Source: UBA5793 sp039794345 (GTDB lineage Bacteria; Planctomycetota; Phycisphaerae; Phycisphaerales; UBA5793). Taken from it: 64,000 bases of DNA. Shown here piece after piece: positions 8,000 through 16,279 of the stretch. The notes below the pieces were generated by a model that worked only from the letters and a program-made list of their open reading frames with translations, was not told the origin of the DNA and did no database searches. Within the stretch, counting starts at the first letter, position 1, and the number at the start of each line of letters is the position of its first letter. A program made the translations under genes and the position numbers. The stretch lies in contig JBDIVQ010000005.1 of assembly GCA_039794345.1 (NCBI GenBank), positions 1-64,000 of the forward strand, in the 5' to 3' direction.

Positions 8000-8935
8000 T
8001 CAGGCGGGCGCCGCGATGCGGATGGCTCTGAGTTTAGCCGACCGCGCCCGGGGGTTCACCGTGGTCTCGTCTTCGCCTGCCGTAAGGGGCTTGCGGGTGA
8101 TGCGTTCCGCTGCGCCCCGTTTCACCAGCGCCGCCATGCGCTGCTTGATGATGCGATCCTCCAGGGAGTGAAAGCCGATGAAGGCCAGCCGCGCTCCCGC
8201 GTTGAGCCATCCGGCGCTGCGGCGTGCTTCGTCGGCCGCGCGTTCCAGTTCATCCCACAACCCTTCGAGCCGGCCAAGTTCGTCGTTCACGGCGATGCGC
8301 AGGGCCATGAACGTCTTCGTCGCCGGATGCATGCGGGAATGTCGCGCCCGGTTTCCATACGCCTCGCGCACCGCTTGCGCGAGGTGCAGCGTACTCTGTA
8401 TCGGCTGAGCCGCTCGAATCGCGACAATCTGCCGGGCGATTTTTCGCGCCAGCGGCTCCTCGCCGCAGCGGAAGATCAGGTCCGCCAGTTCGCGCTCGCT
8501 CGATTCGTTGATGATCTGTTCGGCCGTCACCGCCGCCGTGGGATCGAGGCGCATGTCGAGCGGGCCGTCGGCGCGGAAGGAGAGCCCCCGCCTCGGATCA
8601 TCCATCTGCGGGGAGGAGAACCCGAGGTCGGCGAGCACCATGTCGGCCCGGACTCCGTCGCGCCTCAGGATCGCCGGCGCATCGACGAAGTTTGCGTGGT
8701 GCGTCAGGACGCGGCAGCCCGTCGCCGCCACCCGCGCGAGCGCGAACGCCGCGTTGGCCGGATCGAGGTCGAAGCCGATGACCCGCCCGCCCGGCCCGAG
8801 CAGCCGCCCGACCGCTTCGGCGTGCCCGCCGCGCCCGATGGTCAGGTCCACGAGCGTCTCGCCGACGCGCGGCGCGAGCGCCTGCAGCGCCTGTTCGAGC
8901 AGGACCGGCATGTGTCCGACCGCGTCAGGACTCAA
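8000..8935 (-). CDS. rsmH: 16S rRNA (cytosine(1402)-N(4))-methyltransferase RsmH
   Basis: This 311-residue SAM-dependent methyltransferase is of family length. It begins MSPDAVGHMPVLLEQALQAL and has the SAM-binding DLTIGRGGHAEAV motif. The conserved LADLGFSSPQMDD, GPLDMRLD and FIGFHSLEDRIIK segments are all present. It N4-methylates C1402 in the decoding centre of 16S rRNA. It heads the cell-division string (rsmH, LysM, ftsL, ftsI), but no mraZ is found upstream; korB is there instead, 171 bases away on the same strand. Confidence 0.95.
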   Translation of the reverse strand: MSPDAVGHMPVLLEQALQALAPRVGETLVDLTIGRGGHAEAVGRLLGPGGRVIGFDLDPANAAFALARVAATGCRVLTHHANFVDAPAILRRDGVRADMVLADLGFSSPQMDDPRRGLSFRADGPLDMRLDPTAAVTAEQIINESSERELADLIFRCGEEPLARKIARQIVAIRAAQPIQSTLHLAQAVREAYGNRARHSRMHPATKTFMALRIAVNDELGRLEGLWDELERAADEARRSAGWLNAGARLAFIGFHSLEDRIIKQRMAALVKRGAAERITRKPLTAGEDETTVNPRARSAKLRAIRIAAPA

Positions 8936-9106
8936 GATGACCCATCGTAGCGCCCACCGCGCCTGACCCGGTCTCCATTCGATCGTTCAACTCGCCTCGA
9001 TGAAGGCAAGAGCCGAGGAAACGGCGCACAAGCCCGGCGCCGGCGAGGCATTTGGGCCTGGCCCGTCCGAAGCGTGTGGCCCACGTTGAGCAAAGAGCTC
9101 GACGGC

Positions 9107-10132
9107 CTATTCGCTGACCGTCCACGTCGAGCCGGAGTTGAGGAGTTTCTCGAGGTCGCCTTCGCCTCGCTGGGCGACGGCCTTCTCGATCTGCTCGGTG
9201 AGCAGGTCCTCGTAGCAGGGCTTGTTGACGCGGAAGAAGACGCCCACCGGCTCGGGCAGGCCCTGAGTGTGGTGCATGCGGCTGAGCAGGAACGCGAGCG
9301 CCGGATCCGTCTCGTCGTGGAAGAGAAGATCATCCTCCTTCACGTTCTCGAGACTGACGACCTCGAGGCGCGTGCTGTTGAGGCGAATGCCCTTGTCGCG
9401 GTTGCTGCCGAAGATGAGCGGCTTGCCGTGTTCGAGCAGGACGGTCGTCTCGCGCGCGGTGTCCTTTTCGGTGGCGTAGAAGAAGGCCTGGTGGTTGAAG
9501 ACGTTGCAGTCCTGGTAGATTTCGACGAAGGCGGAGCCGCGATGTTCGGCGGCGGCCTTGAGCACGTCGGGCAGCACGTTCATCCCGCCTTTGTTCACGT
9601 CGGTGCATCGGGCGACGAAGGTCGCCTCGACGCCGATGGCGAAACTGATGGGGTGGATGGGATGGTCGATCGATCCCATCGGGGTTGACTTGGTCTTGTG
9701 CCCGGTGAGGCTGGTGGGGGAGTACTGCCCCTTGGTCAGGCCGTAGATGCGGTTGTTGAAGAGCAGCACCTTGATGTTGACGTTGCGGCGGAGCATGTGC
9801 ACCATGTGATTGCCGCCGATGGACAGGCCGTCGCCGTCGCCGGTCACCACCCAGACGTCGAGGTTGGGATTGGCGGACTTGACGCCCGTGGCGATCGCCG
9901 GGGCGCGCCCGTGAATGCCGTGGATGCCGTACGTCCCCATGTAGTAGGGGAAACGGCTCGAACAGCCGATGCCGGAGACGAAGACGTAGTTCTCCTTGCG
10001 ATGCTGGAGGTCCGGGAGAACCTTGCGCACGGCGGCGAGGATGGCGTAGTCGCCGCACCCCGGGCACCAGCGCACCTCCTGGTCGGTCGCGAAGTCCTTG
10101 GCGGTGTACTTGGGAAGTTCGATCTGCGTCAT
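9107..10132 (-). CDS. korB: 2-oxoacid:ferredoxin oxidoreductase beta subunit (2-oxoglutarate type)
   Basis: This 341-residue thiamine-diphosphate-binding subunit pairs with korA just upstream. Visible features are the WCPGCGDYAILAA and SGIGCSSRFPYYMG segments supplying [4Fe-4S] cysteines. The ThDP-binding GDGDGLSIGGNHMVH and the NNRIYGLTKGQYSPTS stretch typical of KorB are also present. The enzyme oxidatively decarboxylates 2-oxoglutarate (or a related 2-oxoacid) to the acyl-CoA while reducing ferredoxin, and can run in reverse. It is cytosolic and normally oxygen-sensitive. Substrate preference cannot be proved from sequence. Confidence 0.92.
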   Translation of the reverse strand: MTQIELPKYTAKDFATDQEVRWCPGCGDYAILAAVRKVLPDLQHRKENYVFVSGIGCSSRFPYYMGTYGIHGIHGRAPAIATGVKSANPNLDVWVVTGDGDGLSIGGNHMVHMLRRNVNIKVLLFNNRIYGLTKGQYSPTSLTGHKTKSTPMGSIDHPIHPISFAIGVEATFVARCTDVNKGGMNVLPDVLKAAAEHRGSAFVEIYQDCNVFNHQAFFYATEKDTARETTVLLEHGKPLIFGSNRDKGIRLNSTRLEVVSLENVKEDDLLFHDETDPALAFLLSRMHHTQGLPEPVGVFFRVNKPCYEDLLTEQIEKAVAQRGEGDLEKLLNSGSTWTVSE

Positions 10133-10201
10133 GGAAGTCTCGATTCGATCGTGGATCGGGCGGCCCGCGGCCGGCCGGATGGGTCGTGTTCTGCGAGCGG
10201 G

Positions 10202-12127
10202 TCAGCGCGCGGCGCACTCGACGTGCGGCTGAGGGAGCAGGCTTTCGATCTGGGCCACCAGTTCTGAAATGAGGAATGGCTTGCCCTGCACCTTGTTGAT
10301 GCCGCGCGCGTTGACAAGGAAGCGATCGCGAATGATGCGGACGAGCTGACCCTTGTTGAGTTCGGGGACGACGATGGTCTTGAATCGCCTGATGATCTCG
10401 CCGAGGTCGGGCGGAAGCGGGTTGATGTGGCGGAGGTGGACCGTTCCGACCTTGTGTCCGCGCTTGAGCAGTCGCTCGGTGGCGGCGTGGAGAGAGCCGT
10501 AGGTTCCGCCCCAGCCGATGAGGAGCAGATCTCCGCTCTTTTCGCCCTGGATTTCGGTGGGGGGAATGTCCTGTGCAACCTTCTCGACCTTGGCCTGGCG
10601 CAGATCGACCATGCGCTGGTGGTTCATCGGGTCGTAACTGACGTTGCCGGTGTTCTGGGCCTTTTCGAGTCCGCCGACGCGGTGTTCGAGTTTCGGCGTT
10701 CCGGGGATGGCCCACGGGCGCGCGAGGTTCTCGTTGCGGAGGTAGGGCCAGTAGACGTTGTTGCCTTCGCCCTCCGCCTCGTCGCTGTGCGCGTTGAACT
10801 CGGTGGCGTGGCGAACCTCGATGGGCTTGAGTTGGTTCATCCTGGGAAGCAGCCAGGGCTCGGCGCCGTTGGCGATGTAGCCGTCGGTGAGGAGCATGAC
10901 CGGAGTCATGTACTTCGTCGCAAGGCGGATGGCCTCGACGGCAGCGTCGAAGCAGTCGCCGGGGCTGCGCGCCGCGATCACGATGCAGGGACACTCGCTG
11001 TTGCGGCCGTACACCGCCTGAAGGAGGTCGGCCTGCTCGGTCTTGGTGGGCAGTCCCGTGCTCGGGCCGCCGCGCTGAACGTTGATGACGACGATCGGCA
11101 GTTCGGTCATGACCGCCAGGCCGATGCCTTCGCCCTTGAGCGCAATGCCGGGGCCGGATGAGCCGGTGACGGCGATGTCGCCGACGAAGGAAGCGCCGAT
11201 GGCGGCGCAGACCGCGGCGATCTCATCCTCCAACTGCAGCGTCTTGACGTGGTAGTTCTTGTAAGCGCTCAGGAAGTGGAGGATGTCCGAGGCGGGGGTG
11301 ATGGGGTAGCCGGCGTAGGTGAGCGTCTTCTTCGCCAGTCGAGCGCCCGCGATGAGGCCCAGCGCCGTCGCCTCGTTGCCCGAGATCTGCCGGTACTTGC
11401 CCGGCGCGAGTTTGGCCCTGGGAACGATGTAGCGACTCTGGAACATCTCCGCCGTCTCGCCCATGTAGTAGCCGGCCTTGAGGGCGCGGATGTTGAGGTC
11501 GGCGAGTTCGGGCTGGTTCTTCTTCTTGGCGAAGAGGTCGGTGAGATGCTTGATGGTGGGCTCGAGGGAGCGGTCAAAGAGCCAGTACACGATGCCGAGC
11601 GTGTACATGTTCTTGGCGCGGCCGATGGCCTTGGCGCCCATGCCGGTCTCGGCGAGGGACTCCTCGCAGAGGCGCGAGATGGGGATCTTGTAGAGTTTGT
11701 AGTCCTTGAGCGAGCCGTCCTCGAGGGGGTTGCGCTCGTAGCCCGCCTTCTTGAGGTTGTTGTTGTTGAACGCGTCCTCGTTGACGATGAGGACGCCGCC
11801 CGCTTTGAGGTCGGCAAGGTTGGTCTTGAGTCCCGCGGGGTTCATTGCCACGAGGACGTCCACCTTGTCGCCCGGGGTGTAGATCTCGGTGCTCGCGAAG
11901 TTGACCTGGAATCCGGAGACGCCCGGCAGCGTGCCCGCCGGGGCGCGGATTTCGGCAGGGAAGTCGGGAAAGGTCGCCACGTCATTGCCGTAGATCGCCG
12001 AAGTCGTCGTGAACTCGCCGCCGGTCAATTGCATGCCGTCGCCCGAGTCGCCGCAGAACCGGATGACGGCGCCTTCGAGGGTTTCCGTGGAGTGCTTCTG
12101 GTCAACGGCCGACACTGGCGTGTTCAT
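10202..12127 (-). CDS. korA: 2-oxoacid:ferredoxin oxidoreductase, fused gamma-alpha subunit
   Basis: This 641-residue partner of KorB begins MNTPVSAVDQ; an upstream alternative at 12166 would add 13 basic residues. Residues about 20-200 are the gamma domain (FCGDSGDGMQLTGG, NEDAFNNNNL). It is followed by the alpha or pyrimidine-binding domain (YAGYPITPASDIL, QLEDEIAAVCAAIGAS, GSSGPGIALKGEGIGLAV, NVQRGGPSTGLPTKTEQADL) and the transketolase C-terminal-like domain. Gamma-alpha fusion is the common layout for KorA. korA and korB are separated by 69 bases. No delta ferredoxin subunit gene is adjacent. Confidence 0.92.
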   Translation of the reverse strand: MNTPVSAVDQKHSTETLEGAVIRFCGDSGDGMQLTGGEFTTTSAIYGNDVATFPDFPAEIRAPAGTLPGVSGFQVNFASTEIYTPGDKVDVLVAMNPAGLKTNLADLKAGGVLIVNEDAFNNNNLKKAGYERNPLEDGSLKDYKLYKIPISRLCEESLAETGMGAKAIGRAKNMYTLGIVYWLFDRSLEPTIKHLTDLFAKKKNQPELADLNIRALKAGYYMGETAEMFQSRYIVPRAKLAPGKYRQISGNEATALGLIAGARLAKKTLTYAGYPITPASDILHFLSAYKNYHVKTLQLEDEIAAVCAAIGASFVGDIAVTGSSGPGIALKGEGIGLAVMTELPIVVINVQRGGPSTGLPTKTEQADLLQAVYGRNSECPCIVIAARSPGDCFDAAVEAIRLATKYMTPVMLLTDGYIANGAEPWLLPRMNQLKPIEVRHATEFNAHSDEAEGEGNNVYWPYLRNENLARPWAIPGTPKLEHRVGGLEKAQNTGNVSYDPMNHQRMVDLRQAKVEKVAQDIPPTEIQGEKSGDLLLIGWGGTYGSLHAATERLLKRGHKVGTVHLRHINPLPPDLGEIIRRFKTIVVPELNKGQLVRIIRDRFLVNARGINKVQGKPFLISELVAQIESLLPQPHVECAAR

Positions 12128-12231
12128 GTGAGGCAGCGTCCTTTTCCGCGCGAGAGAATGTGGCAATGGCGGGCCATCAATGCACGCGGACGGCGCGCGA
12201 CTGACTCGCCAGCGGCGGCGCCGTCCCTTTG

Positions 12232-12248
12232 CCGGGCCTTCGGCCCGG
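12232..12248. terminator. GC-rich hairpin between carA and korA
   Basis: A perfect 7-bp stem CCGGGCC / GGCCCGG closes a 3-base loop (TTC) in the carA-korA gap. No U-tract follows on either strand, so it may be a weak terminator, a processing site, or nothing. Confidence 0.3.
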
Positions 12249-12358
12249 ACAGCTGCAAACTATAGGATGGAGCATCGGCGATATGAAAGCAGGTCAACAC
12301 CCGAGAGCCGCGATAACCCCCGCGGGGACGGGGCGGCTCCGGGAGGGCGCCATGTCGC

Positions 12359-13615
12359 TCACCGCACCGCGGCACCGGGCTGGGCCTCCTCCCACGCCCG
12401 CCGCATCTCCTCGGCCGACAAGGGCGCCCGCGACTGCATCATGAGGACGAAGCAGTCGAAGAGATACGCCGCGTCGTGCGGGCCGGGAGAGGCCTCGGGA
12501 TGGTACTGCACGGCGAAGATCGGCTTGCTCCGGTGTCGGAAGCCCGCCAAGGTCCCGTCGTTGAGGTTCACGTGCGTCGGCTCGCAGTCGGCACCCTCCA
12601 TCGACGCCGTCTCCACGGCAAACCCGTGGTTCTGACTGGTGATCTCGACGTGCCCGGTGAGGAGGTTCCTGACGGGCTGGTTGGCGCCGCGGTGGCCGAA
12701 CTTGAGTTTGTACGTCTTCGCTCCCAGCGCCAGGCAGAGGAGTTGATGGCCGAGGCAGATGCCAAACGTCGGCACCTCGCCGGCGATCTCGCGCAGCGTG
12801 GCGATCGTCGCGTCCACCGCGGCCGGGTCTCCCGGGCCGTTGCTCACGAACAGGCCGTCGGGCTTGAGTCGGCGGATGGCGTCGGCGGAGGCGTCGTGCG
12901 GGAGGACCATCACCTCGCAACCTCGCTCGGCGAGATGCCTGAGGATGTTGAGTTTCGCGCCGCAGTCGAGGGCCGCGACGCGGAACCGCTTCGCCGGTTC
13001 GTCGCGGCCCGAGGCTTCGTCCGTGAGTTCCGCCCAGACGCCGAGATCCTCGCTCCAGCCGTAGGGTCGCGCGACGCTGACGCCCGTGACAAGGTTGGCG
13101 CCGGCCATGCGGGGGCCGGATCGGGCCAGCGCGACGAGTTGTTCGTCGGTGAGCGATCCGTCCGCGCTCAGCACGCCGCGCATCGCGCCCTCGATCCGCA
13201 GGCGGCGCGTCAGGGCGCGGGTGTCAATCCCCTCGATGCCGGGAACGCCGGCGCGGGCCAGCCAGGTCGAGAGGTCGATCGTCGCCCGGTGGTTGCTCAT
13301 CACGCGGCTGAGTTCGCGCACGACGAACCCGGCGACCTGAACGGACTTCGACTCCATGTCCTCCTCATTGACGCCGTAGTTGCCGATGAGCGGAGCGGTC
13401 ATCGTCAGAATCTGCCCGGCGTAGGAGGGATCGGTCAGGGCTTCCTGGTAGCCGGTCATGGCCGTATTGAAGACGACCTCCCCCGCAGCGGTCAGCGGCC
13501 GGCCCTTCGCCTCCGCGAGCGCGCCGAAGGCACGCCCGTGGAACACGCTGCCATCCTCGAGGGCGAGGCGGGCGGCGGGGCGATCCGTCGAAGTTGAGTC
13601 GATCGGGGAACTCAT
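12359..13615 (-). CDS. carA: Carbamoyl-phosphate synthase small (glutaminase) subunit
   Basis: This 418-residue enzyme hydrolyses glutamine and passes ammonia to CarB for carbamoyl phosphate synthesis (pyrimidines and arginine). The N-terminal CPSase domain has LEDGSVFHGRAFG and GEVVFNTAMTGYQEALTDPSY. The class I glutaminase domain has the nucleophile Cys in GICLGHQLLCLALG and the His/Glu pair in QYHPEASPGP. The start at 13615 is chosen because GGAG lies directly upstream and the family N-terminus follows at once. Upstream in-frame residues are arginine-rich and not family-like. pyrD precedes it by 53 bases, giving a small pyrimidine operon. carB is not in the window. Confidence 0.95.
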   Translation of the reverse strand: MSSPIDSTSTDRPAARLALEDGSVFHGRAFGALAEAKGRPLTAAGEVVFNTAMTGYQEALTDPSYAGQILTMTAPLIGNYGVNEEDMESKSVQVAGFVVRELSRVMSNHRATIDLSTWLARAGVPGIEGIDTRALTRRLRIEGAMRGVLSADGSLTDEQLVALARSGPRMAGANLVTGVSVARPYGWSEDLGVWAELTDEASGRDEPAKRFRVAALDCGAKLNILRHLAERGCEVMVLPHDASADAIRRLKPDGLFVSNGPGDPAAVDATIATLREIAGEVPTFGICLGHQLLCLALGAKTYKLKFGHRGANQPVRNLLTGHVEITSQNHGFAVETASMEGADCEPTHVNLNDGTLAGFRHRSKPIFAVQYHPEASPGPHDAAYLFDCFVLMMQSRAPLSAEEMRRAWEEAQPGAAVR

Positions 13616-13668
13616 GGGGTCTCCGGGTGATTGAAGGCGGGCGATCCCCCGCGGGCCAATTCGAGGTG

Positions 13669-14607
13669 CTACATCTCCAGGCGCCCGATGAGTTCGGCGA
13701 CGTCGGCGCATCCCTGCCCCTCGACCCACCGCGCCAGTCCACTGACGACCCGGAGCGGCAGGCGCGGGTCAACGAACAGCGCGGTGCCCATGCCGACGGC
13801 CGTCGCGCCGGCGAGGATGAACTCCGCCGCATCCTCCCAGCGCATCACGCCGCCGAGGCCGATGATCGGCACTCCGGCGTCGCGCGCCACGCGGCGATAC
13901 ACCTCGTGGACCAGGCGCACGGCGATGGGATGGATGCCCGGCCCGCTGTAGCCCGCCGTGCCGTTGGCGATGCGAGGCCGTCGCGTGTGTACGTCGATCG
14001 CCAGCGCCGTGAACGTGTTGATGAGCGTGAGCGCATCGGCGCCGGCCTCGACCGCTGCGGCCGCGAGTTTGACGATCGCCGACGCGTTGGGGCTGAGTTT
14101 GACGATCAGTTTCGAGCGTGTGACGGCCGGTCGCACTTCCGCCAGCAGCGCGCGAAGAGATGCGGGATCGTCGCCGAAGATCAGGCCGTCTGCCGTGTTC
14201 GGGCAACTCACGTTCAGTTCAATTGCGGGCAGGTGAGGCGAGGCGTCGAAGGCCGCCGCGATCTTCACATAGTCGGCGATGCTGTTGCCGGCGACGGAGC
14301 CGATGACGACGGCGGGGCAGGCCGCCGCGCGCGGCAGCGCCTCGCGCACAAAGGCGTCCAGGCCCATGTTCGCCAGGCCGATGGCGTTGAGCAGGCCCGC
14401 GGGCGCATCGAGGATCCGCCAGGGGCGATTGCCCTCGCGCGCCTCGACCGTAATGGACTTGGTGACGACCGCGCCGATCCGCGAGAGGTCGAGCACATCG
14501 GCCATTTCATCGACGTAGCCGCACGTCCCCGCCGCGAGAATGACGGGATTGCGCAGCGGCACGCCGCACAGGTTCGTCGCCAGGGATGGGTGGGTCGCAT
14601 CGGCCAT
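13669..14607 (-). CDS. pyrD: Dihydroorotate dehydrogenase, class 1 type
   Basis: This 312-residue FMN enzyme oxidises dihydroorotate to orotate. The start MADATHPSLATNLCGVPLRN is immediately followed by the family N-terminus. NVSCPN contains the Cys base typical of class 1 enzymes, whereas class 2 uses Ser. The FMN-binding VKLSPN and the C-terminal GLGGVMRWEDAAEFILAGAT phosphate-binding loop are present. There is no N-terminal membrane helix, consistent with class 1. A PyrK electron-transfer partner, needed by class 1B, is not nearby. It lies between a flavoprotein gene and carA on the same strand. Confidence 0.92.
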   Translation of the reverse strand: MADATHPSLATNLCGVPLRNPVILAAGTCGYVDEMADVLDLSRIGAVVTKSITVEAREGNRPWRILDAPAGLLNAIGLANMGLDAFVREALPRAAACPAVVIGSVAGNSIADYVKIAAAFDASPHLPAIELNVSCPNTADGLIFGDDPASLRALLAEVRPAVTRSKLIVKLSPNASAIVKLAAAAVEAGADALTLINTFTALAIDVHTRRPRIANGTAGYSGPGIHPIAVRLVHEVYRRVARDAGVPIIGLGGVMRWEDAAEFILAGATAVGMGTALFVDPRLPLRVVSGLARWVEGQGCADVAELIGRLEM

Positions 14608-14671
14608 GCGTCGGCGGTCGGCACCATGGTAGTGCCGACCGGAGCCCGCCGCCCGCCGGTTTGCCGCCGGT

Positions 14672-15907
14672 TCACACCGACACGCCGGCGACGTAGCCGC
14701 TCGACCACGCCCACTGGAAGTTGTAGCCGCCGATGCGCCCGTCCACGTCGCAGATCTCCCCGCACAGAAACAGCCCGGGGCAGCAGCGCGACTCCATCGT
14801 GGCGAGGTTGAGTTCGCGCAGGGGCACTCCGCCTGCGGTGACTTCCGCGACGTTGAATCCGCGATCGCCGGTAACGGGCAGTGGCATCTCGGCAATGACG
14901 CGCGCCAGCCGGCGTCGCGCCTCGCGCGGCAGGCGGCTGATCGGCGTAGCCGCCTCGACGCCCGCCTCGCCGCACAGCGCCCGGGCGAGGCGCTCCGCCA
15001 GCCGCTCGCGGAGGACGGCGAGAACGCTCCGATCATCGCGAGCCTGAAGCCACCGGTCCAGGGACTCGAAGGTCTCGCCGGGTAGCCAGTTGATGACGAG
15101 GGTCGTCCCCGCGTCATCGGCGCGCGCGTCGAGAAAGTAGCGGCTGATGTCCAGCACGCAGGGGCCCGAAAGGCCGAAGTGCGTGCAGAGCATCGAGCCG
15201 GTGAAGGAGACGATGCGTCGGCCCGCAGCCGAGCGGACTTCAAGCGCCGCGTTGAGCGTCACGCCGCTGAGCGCTCGAACGAAGTGATCCGGCGGGAGGG
15301 CGAGTGGAACGAGGGCCGGGAGGATGCGCGGCGTGAGCGAATGGCCCATGCTCCGCGCGAGTTCGTACCCGCGCCCGTCGGAACCGGACTTGGGCAGGCT
15401 CCGACCGCCGGTGGCGAGCACGATGCGCGCCGCCCGCACATCCCCTCTTGCGGTGTCGAGAATGAATTCGGCGCCGTCGCGTCTCAGACGTTCGACTCGG
15501 CACGATTCGATGACCTCGACGCCCACGCCCTGTACTTCCCGGCGGAGCGCTTCGAGGACCGTCGCGGCGTCATCGCTGACGGGAAAGAGCTTTCCCGTCT
15601 CTTCCCGTTTGAGAACGACGCCGATTTGCGAAAAAAATGTGACCGTCTCCTCGGCGGTGAACCGTTGCAGAACCTTGCGAATTGCGTTCGGAGTTGATCC
15701 GGCGAACTCCCGTTCGGAGACGAAGTCGTGCGTGACGTTGCAGCGGCCGCCGCCGGAGACGAGGATCTTGGCGCCGAGCCTTGCGGCGCCGTCGAGAATG
15801 AGTATGCGTCGCGCTCTCGAGTCGCGCGAGTTTACCCGGCCTGCCCAGATTGCCGACATCAAGCCTGCCGCACCTCCTCCCACGATCACGACATCCGCGC
15901 GGATCAT
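14672..15907 (-). CDS. HI0933-family (YhiN-like) FAD-dependent oxidoreductase
   Basis: This 411-residue flavoprotein starts MIRADVVIVGGGAAGLMSAI, a Rossmann dinucleotide-binding loop at the very N-terminus. That fixes the start at 15907 rather than 39 bases upstream. The next family blocks are AKILVSGGGRCNVTHDF, TGKLFPVSDDAATV and VLATGGRSLPKSGSDGRGYE. The C-terminal FLCGEICDVDGRIGGYNFQW motif is typical of the HI0933/BaiN family. Its reaction is not established for most members. It lies 64 bases upstream of pyrD on the same strand; a redox link to pyrD is possible but speculative. Confidence 0.88.
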   Translation of the reverse strand: MIRADVVIVGGGAAGLMSAIWAGRVNSRDSRARRILILDGAARLGAKILVSGGGRCNVTHDFVSEREFAGSTPNAIRKVLQRFTAEETVTFFSQIGVVLKREETGKLFPVSDDAATVLEALRREVQGVGVEVIESCRVERLRRDGAEFILDTARGDVRAARIVLATGGRSLPKSGSDGRGYELARSMGHSLTPRILPALVPLALPPDHFVRALSGVTLNAALEVRSAAGRRIVSFTGSMLCTHFGLSGPCVLDISRYFLDARADDAGTTLVINWLPGETFESLDRWLQARDDRSVLAVLRERLAERLARALCGEAGVEAATPISRLPREARRRLARVIAEMPLPVTGDRGFNVAEVTAGGVPLRELNLATMESRCCPGLFLCGEICDVDGRIGGYNFQWAWSSGYVAGVSV

Positions 15908-16279
15908 GCGCAGAGCATAGTCCCGCCAGCGAGTACCTCGTCGCACGCGTCCACTTCGCGCCGCGGCGCGCAGACTGCCGGCGCGCGCCTTGCCTGTGAC
16001 CGTTGAGCAGGAACAATCACCCGCCTTCGATCCGGGGGTTTACCCGATGCGACTCCTTCGCATCGGGCCGGAAGCGCCGGTAGCGCCTGTCGGGCGCTCT
16101 TCCAGGTGAAGACCGTTGCCGTTCGCGGCGCCGCCGGCGCCGCGCGGCTCTGACAAAACGCATTGTCCGCACACACGGGTCCGATGCAAACGGACTCGCG
16201 CAGGCAACGCGAAGCGCCTCGCCCATGCAGCGAGGACACAACTTGAAGCGCCAGCGCGCTTCAAAACAGGGGGAACCGG
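15908..16279. other. Divergent intergenic region with two hairpins
   Basis: This 372-bp non-coding gap lies between the divergent flavoprotein and secreted-protein genes. It contains a perfect 9-bp stem CCCGATGCG/CGCATCGGG at 16043-16051/16059-16067 and a 6-bp stem at 16082-16087/16093-16098. The dodecamer GGGGGTTTACCC at 16034-16045 recurs at 21580-21591. The stems could be regulatory leaders or transcription-termination structures. I see no recognisable riboswitch. Confidence 0.5.
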
